A DNA stretch of 45,669 bases from Alphaproteobacteria bacterium UBA2784 (lineage in GTDB: Bacteria; Pseudomonadota; Alphaproteobacteria; Micropepsales; Micropepsaceae): contig DEIC01000129.1 of assembly GCA_002352285.1 (NCBI GenBank), positions 1 through 45,669 of the forward strand, written 5' to 3'. Position numbers and translations under genes: made by a program. Below the pieces are notes generated by a model. The model saw only the letters and a program-made list of their open reading frames with translations. It searched no databases and was not told the origin of the DNA. This document shows, piece by piece, positions 44,083 through 45,669 of this stretch. Within the stretch, counting starts at the first letter, position 1. Each line of letters begins with the position of its first letter.

Positions 44083-45029
44083 GTTCAGACCGCACGGCAC
44101 GCAATGCGCGCCGCGCCCGTCCGGAGCGGACGGTGCGGCCTGCGCGTGTTGCTGATGCGCCTGAACGCACAAAGGCCCGCGCCACGGTTCGCCGCCGTCC
44201 GCAGCGCAGCCGCATGGTGCGCTTCCGCGAATGGCTGGGCGAGCGCATGGCCCGGATGAAGCCGGGGCGCAGCGCCTATATTCTTGCGGCCATCGTGCTT
44301 GGCCTGTGCGGCATCGGCGGGCTTGCCTATGGCGGTTACTTCAAGCCAGTGGCCGCGGCATACGAGAGTGCGGCAGCGGGCCTTCTGTCTGCCTCGGGCA
44401 TGACAGTCAGTGCGATTGATGTGCGTGGCCGCGTCTATACGACACGCGAGGAGCTGCGCGCCGCCATCGGCGTGGAGCAGGGTTCGCCCATTCTTGACTT
44501 CGATGTTGAAGCGGCGCGCGCGCGCATTGAGGCTCTGGCCTGGGTTGATGATGCGCGCGTGATGCGCCTTCTGCCCGGCACGATCTTTGTTGAGATCGTC
44601 GAGAAGCGCCCGTTTGCTCTCTGGCAGGTGGATGGCCAGGTCTGGCTGATAGAAGAAGATGGCGGGCTGATTACGCGTGAGGACGCAGCGCGCTTTGCCG
44701 GCACGGTGCCGCTGGTCGTCGGCGAGGGCGCAGAATCAAAGGTTGCCGAACTGATTGCGGCGCTGGCGCAGGAACGCACGGTGGCGGCCAATGTTGCCTC
44801 TGCTGTGCGCGTTGGCGGGCGGCGCTGGGATCTCATTCTGGTCACGGGTGCGCGGGTGAAGCTGCCCGAATCAAACCTCGCCGATGCGCTCAAGGATCTC
44901 GCCCGGCTGGATGCGGAGCAGGGTCTCTTCGCAAAAGACATCGAATCTGTTGATTTGAGGCTGCCGGACCGCATCACCGTGGTCCCGCGTGCGCCGGGGG
45001 GCGGCGCAGCAGAGGGCGAAGACACATGA
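44070..45029 (+). CDS. ftsQ: cell division protein FtsQ
   Basis: A bitopic divisome scaffold of 319 residues. The cytoplasmic N-terminus is long and highly basic (NARRARPERTVRPARV, RRRPQRSRMVRF), followed by a single membrane helix (AYILAAIVLGLCGIGGLAYG). The periplasmic POTRA domain reads VSAIDVRGRVYTTREELRAA, then PILDFDVEAARARIEALAWV with DDARVMRLLPGTIFVEIVEK and the RPFALWQ strand. The C-terminal beta domain ends before a Gly/Ala/Glu tail. The start is GTG, inside the end of ddl, with a GGAGGA ribosome-binding site. It overlaps ftsA by ATGA. Confidence 0.93.
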   Translation: MRPLSSDRTARNARRARPERTVRPARVADAPERTKARATVRRRPQRSRMVRFREWLGERMARMKPGRSAYILAAIVLGLCGIGGLAYGGYFKPVAAAYESAAAGLLSASGMTVSAIDVRGRVYTTREELRAAIGVEQGSPILDFDVEAARARIEALAWVDDARVMRLLPGTIFVEIVEKRPFALWQVDGQVWLIEEDGGLITREDAARFAGTVPLVVGEGAESKVAELIAALAQERTVAANVASAVRVGGRRWDLILVTGARVKLPESNLADALKDLARLDAEQGLFAKDIESVDLRLPDRITVVPRAPGGGAAEGEDT

Positions 45030-45669
45030 AGGGGAACGGCAAGACATCGCGCCGGGATAAGCCGCGCGCGCCTGCGCGACCCGGCACCTATGTCGCGCTT
45101 GATGTCGGTTCCTCCAAAGTTGCGTGCATCATCGCCCGCGTCGAGCCGGGCAAGAACGGCGAGCGCGCGCAGACGAAAATGGTCAGCGTCGGCCATCAGC
45201 TGTCGCGCGGCATGCGCTCGGGCGCAGTGGTCGACATGGACCGCGCGGGTGAATCGATCCGTGCCGCCGTCGAAGCCGCCGAGACGATTGCGGACACGAC
45301 CGTCAACAGCGTTTTCATTTCATTTTCCTGCGGTGAGCCGAAAAGCATCACCACGCGCGGCGATACGCCGATCGCGCATGGGGAAGTGTCGGTGTCCGAC
45401 ATCAAGCGCGCGCTCCATGCCGCGCGCCAGAAGGCCGACACGGGCGAGCGCGAAATCGTCCACTCCATTCCGCTGGGCTATGCGGTTGACGGCACGCCCA
45501 AGATCATTGATCCGCGCGGCATGTTCGGCAGCGTGCTGGGCGCCAGCGTGCATGTGCTGACGGCAGCGCCCGGGCCGCTGCAAAATCTCGAGCTGTGTGT
45601 CGAGAACTGTCATCTGCGCATCGCGGGGCGTGCGTTCAGCGCCTATGCGGCGGGGCTTTCGTGCCTTGT
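45026..45669 (+). CDS. ftsA: cell division protein FtsA, N-terminal fragment
   Basis: The actin-like protein that tethers FtsZ to the membrane. The window cuts the gene after about 214 codons. The visible part has a basic leader (MKGNGKTSRRDKPRAPARPG), the phosphate-1 loop YVALDVGSSKVACIIARVE, the 1C domain (SRGMRSGAVVDMDRAGESIR, VFISFSCGEPKS) and REIVHSIPLGYAVDG, all typical of FtsA. It starts on an ATGA overlap with ftsQ. FtsZ, normally next, lies outside the window. Confidence 0.95.
   Translation, partial: MKGNGKTSRRDKPRAPARPGTYVALDVGSSKVACIIARVEPGKNGERAQTKMVSVGHQLSRGMRSGAVVDMDRAGESIRAAVEAAETIADTTVNSVFISFSCGEPKSITTRGDTPIAHGEVSVSDIKRALHAARQKADTGEREIVHSIPLGYAVDGTPKIIDPRGMFGSVLGASVHVLTAAPGPLQNLELCVENCHLRIAGRAFSAYAAGLSCL

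Noticed and set aside
1..45669. Mobile elements, CRISPR arrays, prophage or toxin-antitoxin systems
   Set aside because: No transposase, integrase, phased direct-repeat array, terminal inverted repeats or recognisable toxin pair was found on either strand.

Overview
The window is a compact, high-G+C chromosomal segment of an alphaproteobacterium; I cannot fix the order or genus. The evidence is a methionine synthase split into two overlapping genes beside metF and an ArsR-methyltransferase gene, a type A RNase P RNA directly upstream of mraZ, and an unbroken mraZ-to-ftsA cluster. I see no insertion sequence, prophage, integrase or CRISPR array.

Layout. Positions 1-153 are the 3' end of rpoD (sigma-70 region 4.2). 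From 312 to 4468 lies a run of five small exported proteins of unknown function, three of them built from internal repeats. From 4473 to 8147 come a 2OG-Fe(II) oxygenase, a small helical protein, a SnoaL-like protein, a tightly coupled GNAT acetyltransferase and carbon-nitrogen hydrolase, and a SIMPL-domain exported protein. A tRNA-Ile2 (anticodon CAT, no encoded CCA) sits at 8311-8385. Two tandem paralogous subtilisin-type autotransporters fill 8598-13564. They are followed by ettA (translational ABC-F factor) and, on the opposite strand, mlaC and mlaA for outer-membrane lipid transport.

Positions 17129-22709 form a methionine/one-carbon operon: a palindromic operator, an ArsR regulator fused to a methyltransferase, metF, metH N-terminal part and metH C-terminal part, every junction being a 4-nt ATGA overlap. 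Behind it, on the minus strand, is a probable 24-residue membrane peptide with a strong ribosome-binding site and its own terminator. Next are a short-chain dehydrogenase whose start appears to be ATA, and a fused HyuA-HyuB 5-oxoprolinase-type protein. On the plus strand follow a TerB-DnaJ protein and an N-acetylmuramoyl-L-alanine amidase.

The last third (28928-45669) holds rnpB, a control region with four 10-bp-spaced MraZ boxes, and the division and cell-wall (dcw) cluster: mraZ, rsmH, ftsL, ftsI, murE, murF, mraY, murD, ftsW, murG, murC, murB, ddl, ftsQ and a truncated ftsA. Nearly all junctions overlap or lie within a few bases. The cluster encodes meso-DAP peptidoglycan precursor synthesis from UDP-MurNAc to lipid II, together with the septal synthase FtsW-FtsI and division proteins.

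The strongest second-look items are the four-box MraZ operator, the ArsR-methyltransferase palindrome, the ATA start inside an ATAA stop/start overlap, the 24-residue membrane peptide, and the exported repeat-protein island.
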